Source of the DNA: Sulfurovum sp.
GTDB lineage: Bacteria; Campylobacterota; Campylobacteria; Campylobacterales; Sulfurovaceae
Length of the DNA: 54,547 bases
Direction of reading: 5' to 3'
Assembly (NCBI GenBank): GCA_024637255.1
Contig: JAGXFO010000006.1
Location: forward strand, 1 to 54,547
Shown here one piece after another: positions 6,603-16,900 of this stretch (within the stretch, counting starts at the first letter, position 1; each line of letters starts with the position of its first letter). The notes beneath the pieces were generated by a model. That model made no database searches. It was not told the DNA's origin and saw only the letters and a program-made list of their open reading frames with translations. The position numbers and the translations under genes were made by a program.

Positions 6603-8150
6603 ATGTCTAAAAATTATGGATTATCTTTTGGTGATTTACAAAACGTCAGAAAAAAAATTAAGAAACAAGAAGACTTTCTAACTTCAAACACTTTTTTAAC
6701 TGAAAACGGAGAGTTCAAAAGTCTTTTGGATGTTTCATACTCTGCAAACCTTTCTAAACGTTATTATCCGCGTATATTAAACAAGGTTAATACTTTTGTA
6801 TCTCTTGGACTAAATCAAGGCCTAGTACCTATTTTCTTGACTGTTACCCTAGACGGTTTTTTTCGTGATTTGATCAAAGGTGATTATTCAAGATTTACAC
6901 CAGGTGTAAGAGAAAAATATATAAAACATATTCCTAATAATGAGCGTTCTGGATTCTACCTGGACTACATGGATAAGAAATCAGTTCTTACTCCTAAAGA
7001 TTTATACAAGATATTAGGCCATCAGATGCACCGCTTCACAAAATCTACTACGTTACAGAATATTAGAAAACAAGGATTAGACTACTCTATGATAAGAGTT
7101 ACAGAGCCCCATGAAGATGGAGTACCGCATTTTCATATTTTAATGTACGTCCCAGGTGAATACATACCAAATATTTTTAAAGAATTTGTAAGATACTTTC
7201 CTGCACCGCAAAATCATAAAACGCTTACATTAAAAAATACAAGTGGCCACAATAAAAGAAACGGTGCAAAGATTGACGATGGTATCTTTGAAACAAAAGG
7301 TTTTCAGACTCAAGTCAGAAGTGCAGCTGGATACATATTAAAATATATTTTAAAATCTTTTACTAATTTGATAGAAGAAAAAGAGATAGATTATCTTCAG
7401 GCTTGGTATGTTCATAATCGCATACCACGCCTTATCACGACTCGAACACTTATAGGTCAAGACGTTTATCACAAGATAGGTGTTTTAGAGGGTGATTGGT
7501 ATTATCTTTCTAATATTAAGATAGACGGTGGCTATGTTAAAGATTCTGATAATAATTATTTTAAATTTGTTGATGGAGTAGGTCGACAGATCATTGGTGA
7601 CAATGGTTTATATATGATTTCGTATAATGGTAAAATTGTAGCTCGTTATGGTACTAAAGATAACATGGCTTTGCCTGTTTATCGTCTGCGTTCTTTAAAG
7701 TTTTCCGCTACACCTCCAGACAATTTTAACGTTTTATACCGTTATATTATTTGGCTGCCACCTAGGCAGTATTCATATTACATAACAAAGTCATTTAAAG
7801 ATGATCATAGTTGCGCATGGATAGGAAATAAAGATGATGCTTTTTTCATTTTTGATACTAGTCTGGAATATGAATATTTTTTTAAACCCCAAAAAGAAGT
7901 ACCAATTAAAAAGCTTCCTGATTATCAACTGTATGAACAGTATGCTAATTTTGATTTTGAGAAAAATGTTTCTACAAGATATGCGAAACTTCATAATGAA
8001 TTAATAGACAGAGGGCTCCTTAGATTAGAGCCTCTTAATTTGAATGACTATAATAGTTTTTTCTATGACGAATTACATTATAAATATCTTCGTAAAACAA
8101 TGTCTTCACGATATAAATCTATCAAAGAAAGGATGCTTGGTTATGAATGA
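6603..8150 (+). CDS. HUH-type rolling-circle replication initiator (pII-like Rep)
   Basis: The 515-residue product carries the HUH metal-binding motif PHFH (H176, H178) in EPHEDGVPHFHILMY. A downstream catalytic-tyrosine region GYILKY has Y244, K247 and Y248. An upstream FLTVTLDG strand (78-85) fits motif 1. These are the three conserved motifs of rolling-circle initiators that nick the plus-strand origin and stay covalently bound by tyrosine. Two tyrosines four apart resemble the phage replication-protein (GPA-like) class. It is the last large gene of the prophage; the nick site is probably in 281-597. Confidence 0.88.
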   Translation: MSKNYGLSFGDLQNVRKKIKKQEDFLTSNTFLTENGEFKSLLDVSYSANLSKRYYPRILNKVNTFVSLGLNQGLVPIFLTVTLDGFFRDLIKGDYSRFTPGVREKYIKHIPNNERSGFYLDYMDKKSVLTPKDLYKILGHQMHRFTKSTTLQNIRKQGLDYSMIRVTEPHEDGVPHFHILMYVPGEYIPNIFKEFVRYFPAPQNHKTLTLKNTSGHNKRNGAKIDDGIFETKGFQTQVRSAAGYILKYILKSFTNLIEEKEIDYLQAWYVHNRIPRLITTRTLIGQDVYHKIGVLEGDWYYLSNIKIDGGYVKDSDNNYFKFVDGVGRQIIGDNGLYMISYNGKIVARYGTKDNMALPVYRLRSLKFSATPPDNFNVLYRYIIWLPPRQYSYYITKSFKDDHSCAWIGNKDDAFFIFDTSLEYEYFFKPQKEVPIKKLPDYQLYEQYANFDFEKNVSTRYAKLHNELIDRGLLRLEPLNLNDYNSFFYDELHYKYLRKTMSSRYKSIKERMLGYE

Positions 8151-8322
8151 TGCTTTAATTTTTGATATCGTACTTAGTAAGTCATTAAATGTACAAACAG
8201 CCTGGCTGAAAGAGAGAAATAAAAAGTTAAAAATACGTAGAACTGTAAATTTTGTTAAAAAGATGATAATAGTCTATAAAATGATAAAAAATAGGGGTCA
8301 AAAAACGTTTGATTTTTCTTAA
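8143..8322 (+). CDS. Small basic phage protein (59 aa)
   Basis: ATG at 8143 lies inside the end of rep, with AAAGGA about 10 bases upstream, so this is preferred over the longer frame that starts inside rep at 8044. The product begins MNDALIFDIVLSKSLNVQ and is strongly basic in the second half (KERNKKLKIRRT). It ends 7 bp before attR, as the last phage gene. Size and charge allow a DNA-binding role such as excisionase, but no HTH is evident. Confidence 0.55.
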   Translation: MNDALIFDIVLSKSLNVQTAWLKERNKKLKIRRTVNFVKKMIIVYKMIKNRGQKTFDFS

Positions 8323-8329
8323 TTTTAGG

Positions 8330-8409
<80 letters not shown>

Positions 8410-8486
8410 ACAGGATTTTTATAAATCTTTCGATTTAATTGGAATGGGATTATATCTTGATTTAATTAAACCAAGATTAAATCTTG

Positions 8487-8561
8487 TGGATGGGGTAGAG
8501 GGATTCGAACCCCCGAATACCAGTACCAAAAACTAGTGCCTTACCGCTTGGCGATACCCCA
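8487..8561 (-). tRNA. tRNA-Gln (TTG)
   Basis: The 75-nt gene begins TGGGGTATCGCCAAGCGG, has anticodon loop TTTTGGT (anticodon TTG), T-arm GGTTCGAATCC and encoded CCA. It is first in a leftward two-tRNA unit with tRNA-fMet. Confidence 0.95.
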
Positions 8562-8593
8562 ATTTTCACAAGCTTGCTGCTTATGTGGACGGC

Positions 8594-8622
8594 ATTATAG
8601 CACCAAACGTTGCATATGTCAA
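8594..8622 (-). promoter_or_regulatory. Consensus promoter for tRNA-Gln/tRNA-fMet
   Basis: On the minus strand TTGACA and TATAAT are separated by exactly 17 bp, a full sigma-70 consensus, about 33 bp before tRNA-Gln. Most promoters in this phylum lack a good -35, so this is an unusually strong site suited to stable RNA. Read-through past tRNA-fMet would run antisense into phage genes. Confidence 0.85.
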
Positions 8623-8674
8623 GGCCTTTAATAAATAAAGTGAAAAAAAGTTTCTTAGGTGAAGTACGAATAGG

Positions 8675-8680
8675 TATAAT
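8675..8680 (+). promoter_or_regulatory. -10 element for ribBA
   Basis: TATAAT lies 47 bp before the ribBA ATG, with only a weak TTTCTT at 8651-8656 as a -35. The leader would be about 40 nt, too short for an FMN riboswitch. Confidence 0.55.
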
Positions 8681-8727
8681 ACTTTTAAATAATATACATA
8701 TATACTAAAACCATTTGGGAGATTTCA

Positions 8728-9762
8728 ATGTCTAGTGAGTCGATAAAAAGAGTAGAAAATGCTATAGATGAAGTAAAAAGGGGTCGTATGGTTATTATGA
8801 TGGATGATGAGGATCGTGAGAACGAGGGAGACCTTGTCTATGCAGCGACTTTTTCTACCCCTGAGATGGTAAATTTCATGGCAAAAGAAGCTAGAGGGCT
8901 TATATGTACCCCTGTAGCCAAAGAGATAGCTACAAAGCTTGATCTCATACCAATGGTTACAAATAATATATCTAACTATGAAACAGCGTTTACAGTATCT
9001 ATAGACTCGACCATTGCAACCACAGGTATCTCAGCTGCAGAAAGAGATGATTGTATCTCAAAACTTGCAAGTCCCCAAACTGTTGCTTCTGACTTTGTCC
9101 GTCCTGGACACATTTTTCCACTTATCGCTAGAGATGGAGGTGTTTTGGTTCGCACAGGACACACAGAAGGATCAGTAGACCTTTGCAAGCTTGCTGGTCT
9201 TGCCCCTGCTGCAGTGATTTGTGAAATCATCAAAGATGACGGGACTATGGCACGCATGGATGACCTTGAAATTTTTTCACGCAAACATGGTATGGCGATC
9301 GTATATATTTCTGATATTGTTGAGTATCGTTTGGCGCATGAAAAGCTTGTAAGACGAACAAAAGAAGAAGAAAGTGAACTTCGTGATGTTAAAGTAGAAA
9401 AAATCACTTATGTCGATCATCTTGACAGGACACACACCGTGATTCAATTTTACAAAACACATGAAACTGCCAATGTAAAATTTCATAATATAGGAACAGA
9501 TATTGGACTTGTGCTTGATGATAAGCGTTTTAATGCACTCAATAATTCAATTGACTACCTAAAGCAAAATGGAGGCACACTCATTTTCCTTGATACAAAA
9601 GTAATCTCGCATGAACAGGCAAGAGAGTTTGGTGTAGGAGCTCAAATACTCAAAGACCTTGGTATTAAAAATATCAATCTACTTACCACCAACAAAGACA
9701 CGGAGTTTGTCGGTCTTGGCGGTTTTGGTCTTATTGTGGTTGAAAAAATAGAGATTATTTAA
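8728..9762 (+). CDS. ribBA: RibBA: 3,4-dihydroxy-2-butanone 4-phosphate synthase with degenerate GTP cyclohydrolase II half
   Basis: The 344-residue product has an N-terminal DHBP synthase domain (about 1-205) with MDDEDRENEGDL and RTGHTEGSVDLCKLAG active-site motifs. It makes the four-carbon riboflavin precursor from ribulose 5-phosphate. The C-terminal domain (about 215-344) keeps the cyclohydrolase II outline but lacks the zinc-binding Cys cluster and catalytic signature, so it is probably inactive for GTP opening. The same form and length occur in Helicobacter. A separate RibA would be needed elsewhere. GGGAG lies before the ATG. Confidence 0.92.
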   Translation: MSSESIKRVENAIDEVKRGRMVIMMDDEDRENEGDLVYAATFSTPEMVNFMAKEARGLICTPVAKEIATKLDLIPMVTNNISNYETAFTVSIDSTIATTGISAAERDDCISKLASPQTVASDFVRPGHIFPLIARDGGVLVRTGHTEGSVDLCKLAGLAPAAVICEIIKDDGTMARMDDLEIFSRKHGMAIVYISDIVEYRLAHEKLVRRTKEEESELRDVKVEKITYVDHLDRTHTVIQFYKTHETANVKFHNIGTDIGLVLDDKRFNALNNSIDYLKQNGGTLIFLDTKVISHEQAREFGVGAQILKDLGIKNINLLTTNKDTEFVGLGGFGLIVVEKIEII

Positions 9763-9889
9763 ATAAGCTATTATAGGATGTAACAAATAGGAGTAAATAC
9801 TCTTGTTTAAAACTTCTTTCCTTTTCTCTTTTAGTTCCTCCCTCTATTTATGTTAAAATATTTATCTTATATATGCAAAGGAACTTTAA

Positions 9890-11833
9890 ATGTCAAAACA
9901 AATTTTTAACCCCAATCAGGAATTCGCTGCAAATGCTGCAATTAACAGCATGGACGCATACTGGAAATTACAAAATAAAGCTATTGAAGACTATGAAGGC
10001 TTTTGGAAAGAGTTTGCTGATGAGAAAATAGATTGGCTGGCTCCGTATGATAAAGTACTCGATGAGAGTAATGCACCATTTTATGGGTGGTTTACTGGGG
10101 GTAAACTTAATGTCTCCAATCAGTGCATAGACAGACACCTTGCGGACAAAGCACATAAAACAGCTATTTTGTTTGAGGGTGACAGAGGAGATGTGGAGCA
10201 TATTAGCTACGCACAACTCTCATTACATGTCAACAGGATGGCTAATTTACTAAGACACGAGTTTGGTGTAAACAAAGGTGATAGAGTTGTACTCTATATG
10301 CCGATGATTCCTGAAGCAGCGTATGCTATGCTTGCTTGTGCGCGTATTGGCGCCATTCACTCTATTGTGTTTGGAGGATTCTCTGCTGAAGCACTTAAAG
10401 ACCGCATAGAAGATGCGGAAGCAAAGATTGTGATTACGGCGGATGGTGCTTACAGAAAAGGAAAGCCCTATATGCTCAAGCATGTGGTTGATGAAGCACT
10501 CTTGGAGGGTGGAAAGAGTGTTGAGGCAGTACTTGTTGTAAAAAGAAACCATGAAGAAATAGAGTGGGTAGAGGGTAGGGACCATAACTATAATGAGCTC
10601 ATTACTTCCCAGCATGCAGAGTGTCCTTTTGAGCTTATGGACAGTGAAGACCCGCTCTTTTTGCTCTATACCAGTGGCAGTACAGGAAAACCAAAAGGGG
10701 TACAGCATGCAAGTGCAGGGTACATACTTTGGGCACAAATGACTATGGAATGGGTATTTGATGTAAAAGACAGTGATGTTTACTGGTGTACGGCAGATAT
10801 CGGTTGGATCACAGGACATACGTATATTGTTTATGGGCCGCTTGCAGCAGGAACTACCACACTTATGTTTGAAGGTGTTCCGACCTATCCTGATGCGGGA
10901 CGTGCATGGAAAATGGTACAAGACCATAAAATTACTCAGTTTTATACAGCACCAACAGCCATCCGCGTACTGCACAAAATGGGTGACCATGAGCCTGAAA
11001 AATATGACCTTTCTTCTCTCAAAGTGCTAGGGACCGTGGGAGAGCCTATAGACCCACCGGCATGGAAATGGTACTATGAAACAGTTGGAAATTCTAAATG
11101 TGCCATAGTCGATACATGGTGGCAGACAGAAACAGGAGGACATATGATCTCCCCACTTCCCGGAGCTACGCCTATCAAACCTGGATGTGCAACATTCCCA
11201 CTTCCGGGTATCATCGCAGAGATTATTGATACTGAGGGTAAACCAAAGGAAGTAGGAGAGGCGGGCTTGCTTTGCATTACTAAGCCTTGGCCGAGTATGA
11301 TTCGAAACATTTGGGGAGATTCTGAGCGTTATGTTAAAGCATATTTCAGTGATGCTGTAAAAGATGGCAAACCTGTCTATTTCTCCGGTGATGGCGCCAT
11401 ACTTGATGAAGATGGCTACATTACGATCACCGGTCGTGTGGATGATGTTATCAATGTTTCTGGTCACCGTATGGGAACAGCTGAGATTGAAGCAGCAGTC
11501 AATAAAGATGACTCTGTAGCTGAAGTAGCGGTAGTAGGGCGGCCACATGATATTAAAGGTGAGTCTATTTTTATCTATATCGTACTCAAAGAGGGACACA
11601 TAAACAAAGATATTAAAAATCATATTAATGACTTATTGGCACAGGAGATTGGGAATATCGCCAAGGCCGATCATATCATTGAGGTACCCGGATTGCCTAA
11701 AACACGCTCAGGCAAGATCATGAGAAGAATTCTACGTTCTATTGCCAGGGGTGAAGAGATCACTCAAGATATATCTACGCTCGAAGACCCTTCTATCGTT
11801 AAGGAAATCATCGAAAAAGCAAGAGAAGCATAA
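9890..11833 (+). CDS. acs: Acetyl-CoA synthetase (AMP-forming)
   Basis: The 647-residue product has the usual length. It shows the AMP-binding motif YTSGSTGKPKG, the acetate-pocket motif WWQTETGG and the C-terminal PKTRSGKIMRR with the lysine that is commonly acetylated. It activates acetate to acetyl-CoA via acetyl-AMP in the cytoplasm. In an autotroph using the reverse TCA cycle it would feed scavenged acetate into biosynthesis. AAAGGAAC lies 7 bases before the ATG. It is monocistronic, convergent with the next gene. Confidence 0.96.
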   Translation: MSKQIFNPNQEFAANAAINSMDAYWKLQNKAIEDYEGFWKEFADEKIDWLAPYDKVLDESNAPFYGWFTGGKLNVSNQCIDRHLADKAHKTAILFEGDRGDVEHISYAQLSLHVNRMANLLRHEFGVNKGDRVVLYMPMIPEAAYAMLACARIGAIHSIVFGGFSAEALKDRIEDAEAKIVITADGAYRKGKPYMLKHVVDEALLEGGKSVEAVLVVKRNHEEIEWVEGRDHNYNELITSQHAECPFELMDSEDPLFLLYTSGSTGKPKGVQHASAGYILWAQMTMEWVFDVKDSDVYWCTADIGWITGHTYIVYGPLAAGTTTLMFEGVPTYPDAGRAWKMVQDHKITQFYTAPTAIRVLHKMGDHEPEKYDLSSLKVLGTVGEPIDPPAWKWYYETVGNSKCAIVDTWWQTETGGHMISPLPGATPIKPGCATFPLPGIIAEIIDTEGKPKEVGEAGLLCITKPWPSMIRNIWGDSERYVKAYFSDAVKDGKPVYFSGDGAILDEDGYITITGRVDDVINVSGHRMGTAEIEAAVNKDDSVAEVAVVGRPHDIKGESIFIYIVLKEGHINKDIKNHINDLLAQEIGNIAKADHIIEVPGLPKTRSGKIMRRILRSIARGEEITQDISTLEDPSIVKEIIEKAREA

Positions 11834-11882
11834 ACACTTCTCTACTTTCTTCTTTCACTGATTTTCTCGGGGAAATAAATAA

Positions 11883-12548
11883 TTATTTTGCCATCAACTC
11901 TTTTACTTTCAGCAGATCATCAAATACTTCTTTTTTGGCACTTGGATTTCTCAGTAAATAACTTGGATGATAGGTAGGTATGATTGTATAATCATTTTGT
12001 TTATGTATGGTACCTCTGACTTTACTTAACTCTGTATCATCTCCTGTAAGATAATGATAGGCAGTTACGCCCAATGTCACAATAAGTTTTGGTCGAATAA
12101 GTTCTATCTGCTTTAGTAAATAGGGCTGACAAGTATGCGCCTGGCTAGGAGTAGGGGTTTCATTATTGGAAGGGCGACACTTGACGATATTGGTAATGTA
12201 GACATCATTTCTGGAAATATGCAATACATTTTCTATCATCTTTGTGAGCAACTCACCTGCACGACCTACAAAGGGTTTACCGGTACTGTCTTCTGTTGCC
12301 CCAGGAGCTTCACCAATAAAAAGTATATCAGCATCCTGATTTCCTTCACCAAACACTACTTTATGGCGACTTTTACTAAGCTCACACAGATAACACTCTA
12401 TTGCCTGCTTTTCTAAAGATTTAAGTGTATTGGGAAGTGTAAAATCCTGTTCTTCATCTTTATATGCTGTCACAGATGTATACTTATAGCCTAATTGCTT
12501 AAGCTGATAGAGCTGTTTCAAAAGAAGTGCATTTTTGAGGTTTTTCAT
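11883..12548 (-). CDS. Uracil-DNA glycosylase, family 4 (4Fe-4S)
   Basis: ATG at 12548 (221 residues) is chosen over an upstream start, which would run through the end of the next gene in another frame. Motifs are GEAPGATED (79-87) and FVGRAG (93-98), the HPSYLLR C-terminal motif (194-200) and four cysteines C52, C55, C124 and C140 for the iron-sulfur cluster. It removes uracil from DNA. A TATAAT (12560-12555, minus strand) ends six bases before the ATG with no ribosome binding site, so the mRNA may be leaderless. Confidence 0.9.
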   Translation of the reverse strand: MKNLKNALLLKQLYQLKQLGYKYTSVTAYKDEEQDFTLPNTLKSLEKQAIECYLCELSKSRHKVVFGEGNQDADILFIGEAPGATEDSTGKPFVGRAGELLTKMIENVLHISRNDVYITNIVKCRPSNNETPTPSQAHTCQPYLLKQIELIRPKLIVTLGVTAYHYLTGDDTELSKVRGTIHKQNDYTIIPTYHPSYLLRNPSAKKEVFDDLLKVKELMAK

Positions 12549-12585
12549 AGACGTATTATATCTCATAACAGATAAGGAGATGCCT

Positions 12586-13773
12586 CTATAGACATACGCC
12601 TGTAGCCATATAATTAAGTGCGGTCTTAAACATGGTTTCATTCTCATCGCCCAACATATGGGTAAGGTCATCTTCAGCCGAACAGGTAACGGGTATACCA
12701 TCAAAACTTGTAGTTTCATTCTCATTGTTTCTTACATAAAAATTTATAAGAAAATAATAGTTTAGACCATAGCTGCGACCGCTCATGCCTACTGGTTTGC
12801 CATGGGTATCATCTCCCACAGTTATGACATTGCTCGTCGTGAAGTAAGGCACAAGAGCATTGATAACCGCTTCACTTGCCGAGGCTGAACTTTTGCTTGT
12901 AAGAAAAAAGACACGTTTCATCGTAAGTTCATTACCGTCTTGCATATCAACATCTTCAAAAGTATAGGACGAATTATTCTGTTTATAATTCTCATTCCAG
13001 TCCAGATACATCTGTCTTTGACCGGCATAGGCATTGCTAATGTTATCAAGCAAGGCACTCGCTGTTACGATTGAGCCGCCTCCGTTATAACGTATATCTA
13101 TGACAAGTTCGTCTATATCTTCATCATTGAATGTTGTAAAAATACGCTCAAATTCAGCTACGGAACTCTCAGTAAAAGAGTCATAGCGTAAGTATCCTAC
13201 CTTTTGAGTGCCTTGTGTAATTATTTTTCCGAGTGAAACGTTAAAACTGTATTCAATAGGTGTTACGGTTACATCAATTTGTGTACCGTCCCTTAACAGA
13301 GTAAAAGTAGCTGGAACATTCAAATTTTGACTTGCTGCACTTATGAGTGTCTGCGACACTGCTTCGCCATTGATCTGTAAAATCTGATCTCCTCTGAATA
13401 ACTTGCCATAAGCAGGGGCATTGATACGCACAAGATAAATCAAAAAATCGTTTATATAGTCAAATCCAAACCCTGTAGTTTTTTGATTACTATAATCTTC
13501 ATACGCTTGCTCTGTCATAGCGAAACTCCATTGGTCAGGAGGGTCAATACGTAATGCATTGATCATTTCTTGCGGCCGCATAAAGAGATTATAATCAACA
13601 TTTTCCTCTACCTGATCGAACCAAAGATATTCACTTAAAAAGAGTGTATGCAAAAACTCTTTTTCATCCAGAGAGAATACTTGAACTTCATCATCTGAAG
13701 AAGCGCCGGAACCACATGAATTTAACAGGAGTACGATAGAAAGAATGAAGAGAAAGAGAAGTTTATGTGTCAT
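12586..13773 (-). CDS. S41-family C-terminal processing protease, lipoprotein
   Basis: The 395-residue product has a lipoprotein signal (LLFLFILSIVLLLNSC, lipobox Cys ~20). A PDZ-like region lies around residues 85-140 (GKLFRGDQILQINGE). The catalytic domain contains LVIDIRYNGGG and the nucleophile segment TSKSSASASEAV. It should be anchored in the envelope and cleave proteins near their C termini. It is shorter and more divergent than typical CtpA, and its substrate cannot be predicted. The UDG gene follows 37 bp downstream but seems to have its own promoter. Confidence 0.85.
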   Translation of the reverse strand: MTHKLLFLFILSIVLLLNSCGSGASSDDEVQVFSLDEKEFLHTLFLSEYLWFDQVEENVDYNLFMRPQEMINALRIDPPDQWSFAMTEQAYEDYSNQKTTGFGFDYINDFLIYLVRINAPAYGKLFRGDQILQINGEAVSQTLISAASQNLNVPATFTLLRDGTQIDVTVTPIEYSFNVSLGKIITQGTQKVGYLRYDSFTESSVAEFERIFTTFNDEDIDELVIDIRYNGGGSIVTASALLDNISNAYAGQRQMYLDWNENYKQNNSSYTFEDVDMQDGNELTMKRVFFLTSKSSASASEAVINALVPYFTTSNVITVGDDTHGKPVGMSGRSYGLNYYFLINFYVRNNENETTSFDGIPVTCSAEDDLTHMLGDENETMFKTALNYMATGVCL

Positions 13774-13869
13774 AAAGGAAAACCTTTCGTAACTACTTTT
13801 TGTATAGTGTAAATAATTATATCTAAAAAAATTTATACCACTGTCATCAAAAAAGCATTGATTGGCAGA

Positions 13870-13897
13870 GGAGGCTAGTGAAATTCATCTGGCCTCC
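13870..13897 (-). terminator. Hairpin downstream of RND efflux gene
   Basis: GGAGGC (13870-13875) pairs with GCCTCC (13892-13897) around 16 bases, 27 bp beyond the efflux pump stop. On the minus strand it is followed by AATCAATGCTTTTTT. Plausible operon terminator. Confidence 0.5.
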
Positions 13898-13923
13898 CAG
13901 AGCTGCACATATTGTGTTATTTA

Positions 13924-16900
13924 TTATTCTCTTGTATGCGTTAATTTTTTTGAAAACTTCAGATAAAGTATAGGAAGTATGATCAAAGTAAGCAAGGTCG
14001 AGCTAATAAGCCCATTGATGACAACGATAGCCAAAGGTCTTTGTATCTCTGAACCAGGTCCAGTGGCAAAGAGCAGCGGTACCATACCAAGGGCTGCGAT
14101 AGTTGCAGTCATAAGTACTGGACGAAATCGCTTTAGTGTTCCCTCCATCACAGCATCTTTCAGCGCATATCCTTGATTTATAAGATAGTTAAAGTAATTG
14201 ACCAATACAACACCATTTAATACTGCAATTCCAAGTAGTGCTATAAATCCTACCGAAGCAGGGACAGAGAGATATTCTCCACTTAAATAGAGACCGATAA
14301 ATCCTCCGATCAATGCTAGCGGAATATTAACCAGTACCAAAACCGCTTGTGTCAATGAACCAAATGAGACAAAGAGTAGAACAAATATCATAAAGAGCGC
14401 TATAGGAATGATAAGCATAAGCCTTGAAGCGGCTCTTTGTTGATTTTCAAACTCTCCACCGTAAGTAAGGTAGTATCCTACTGGCATCTCTACTTCCTCG
14501 GCAATTTTTGTCTGCACTTCTTCGACAAACCCTACCAGGTCACGACCTTTGATATTGCTCTGTACTACGGTTTTTCGATAGCCATTTTCATGCTCTATTT
14601 GCATTGGTCCTTCGCTAGCATTTAATTTTACCAGGGTTTGAAGCGGTATGCTTCTACCATCAGAAAGCGTATAATAGAGGTTTTTGATTGATGAAAGGGA
14701 GTTCTGAAAGGATTTTTCTCCCTTGACCATCAGACTAATTCTACGCATTTCCTCCCCTATAATACCTACCTGTACCCCTGTAACAAGGGTTTTAAGATAG
14801 GTGTTAATCTCATGTTCGCTCACGCCATAATATCCCATCTCTTGATGGTTAAAGCTCAATTCATAATACTCAATACCCTCGTTTGCCTTTTTGTAAACAT
14901 CACTGCTACCCTCAACACTTTCAAGGATATTCTTGATTTTTACAGCGATTCTCTCAAGTTCATCATGGTCACTACCAAAAATATCAATTGCCAAATCTCC
15001 TCGTACTCCCGTAAGCATTTCAGAGACGCGCATTTCGATAGGCTGTGTAAAAACAAATCCAATACCAGGAAAACTTTCTAAGGATGTTCTTATCTGGTTC
15101 GTTAACCACTCTTTGGATGGTTTTCTCCATTCGCTAATAGGCTTTAGTTGAAAAAATGTATCAGTATCGTTAAGACTCATAGGGTCTAGCCCTATCTCAT
15201 CTGTTCCTGTTCTTGCTATGATTGAAGCTATCTCTGGAATATCAGCCATAAGCTTTTGTTGAATTTTCCTATTGAGTACAATACTCTCTTCTAAACTAAT
15301 AGAGGGAAGTGACTCAATCATAACCAAAGGATATCCCTCATCCATGGTAGGCATGAAGGACTTTCCTGTCTTGTAGGCAAAAAAGAGCGAAGTTGCAAAT
15401 AAAAATGCGACAGCGATAAATACTATTTTCGTATGTTTAATTGCAAGATAAAGAGAGGGCTTAAAAACTTTTAGCATTTGTTTCATCGCCCACGATTCAT
15501 GATCTGGTCGAATTTTCAGTATAAATGAACTAAGTACTGGAATAAGTGTCAGTGACAAGATAAGTGAGCTAAAAAGCGCAAATATAATACTAAGCGCTAC
15601 GGGTATAAAGAGTTTTCCCTCCAATCCTTCGAGTGTCAGTAGAGGCATAAATACGATAATTATAATGAGAACACCAGTGATGATAGGTGGTGCCATATCG
15701 ACAGCAGCAACATGGATGATATGTAGTTTCTTTTGGGTTTTATGTTTTGCATTTCCAAGCTCTGCTGTGATATGCTCAACCATGACCACCGCGGAATCCA
15801 CCAGTATACCTATCGCAATAGCAAGTCCACCCAGGCTCATGAGGTTCGCACTTAGTCCAAAGTATTGCATTGCAATAAAACTCATCAAAAGTGCAAACGG
15901 TAAAATTAAAGCGACACTAATCGCTGATGCAACATTGCCAAGCAATACCAGCAATATTACCATGATTAGGATTACTGCTTCAAATAAGGCCATTTTTATA
16001 GTGCCCGTAGCATGATTTATAAGGGTTGAACGGTCATAGAAAATATTGATTGATGTACCTGCAGGAAGAAGCGATTCAATTTCTTTTAGTTGATTTTTTG
16101 CCGCTGTGAGCACCTCTGGTGTATTAATCCCTTTCATCCCTAGCACAATACCTTGTACTGCTTCACCTTTCCCGTCCTTGGTTGAAAAGCCCGCACGGGA
16201 AAGATGCCCAAAATGAACATTGGCAACGTCTGCTATCATGATGACTTTATTTGCTCTTTTTCCTACAGGCAATGTTTCAATGTCTTGTAAATTTTTAAAT
16301 CGTCCTACACTACGCACCAAGATACTCTCTACACCTTGAGAGACACGTCCTGCTCCATCATTGACATTATTCTCTTGTAGTGTCTTGAAGATATCTTCAA
16401 TGGAGAGACCATAGGCTCTTAGTTTTGTCAAGTCTGGTGTTACTTCGTAAGTTTTGACCTTTCCACCTAATGCATTTATATCAGCAACACCACTTATGGA
16501 GCGAAGTTTGGGTGCGATAACCCAGTCTAAAAGTGAACGTTTCTCAGTTATATCCATGGTATTTGACTCAATGGTAAACATGAGGATCTCACTTAAAGGA
16601 GTAGAAATAGGAGCGAGACCTCCTTCTATGTTAGAAGGGAGTTCGCTTTTTATATCAGAGAGTCTTTCACTTACTTGCTGTCTTGCCCAATAAAGATCCG
16701 TACCATCTTCAAAATCTATGGTAATGTCACACAGCCCGTATTTAGAAGTAGAACGCATCATCGTCTTATGGGGTATACCAACCATCTTCATCTCTACAGG
16801 AACTGCTATGCGTGACTCTATCTCAGCAGGAGTCATCCCGCTTGATTTAATGATGATCTTCACTTGAGTAGGGGAGATATCAGGAAATGCATCAATGGGC

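Noticed and set aside
8728..9762. Fully bifunctional RibBA
   Set aside because: The cyclohydrolase half lacks the zinc Cys cluster, so only the first activity is supported.
10250..11623. Long minus-strand frames antisense to acs
   Set aside because: Cys- and His-rich shadow translations of a well-supported gene with no promoter or ribosome site.
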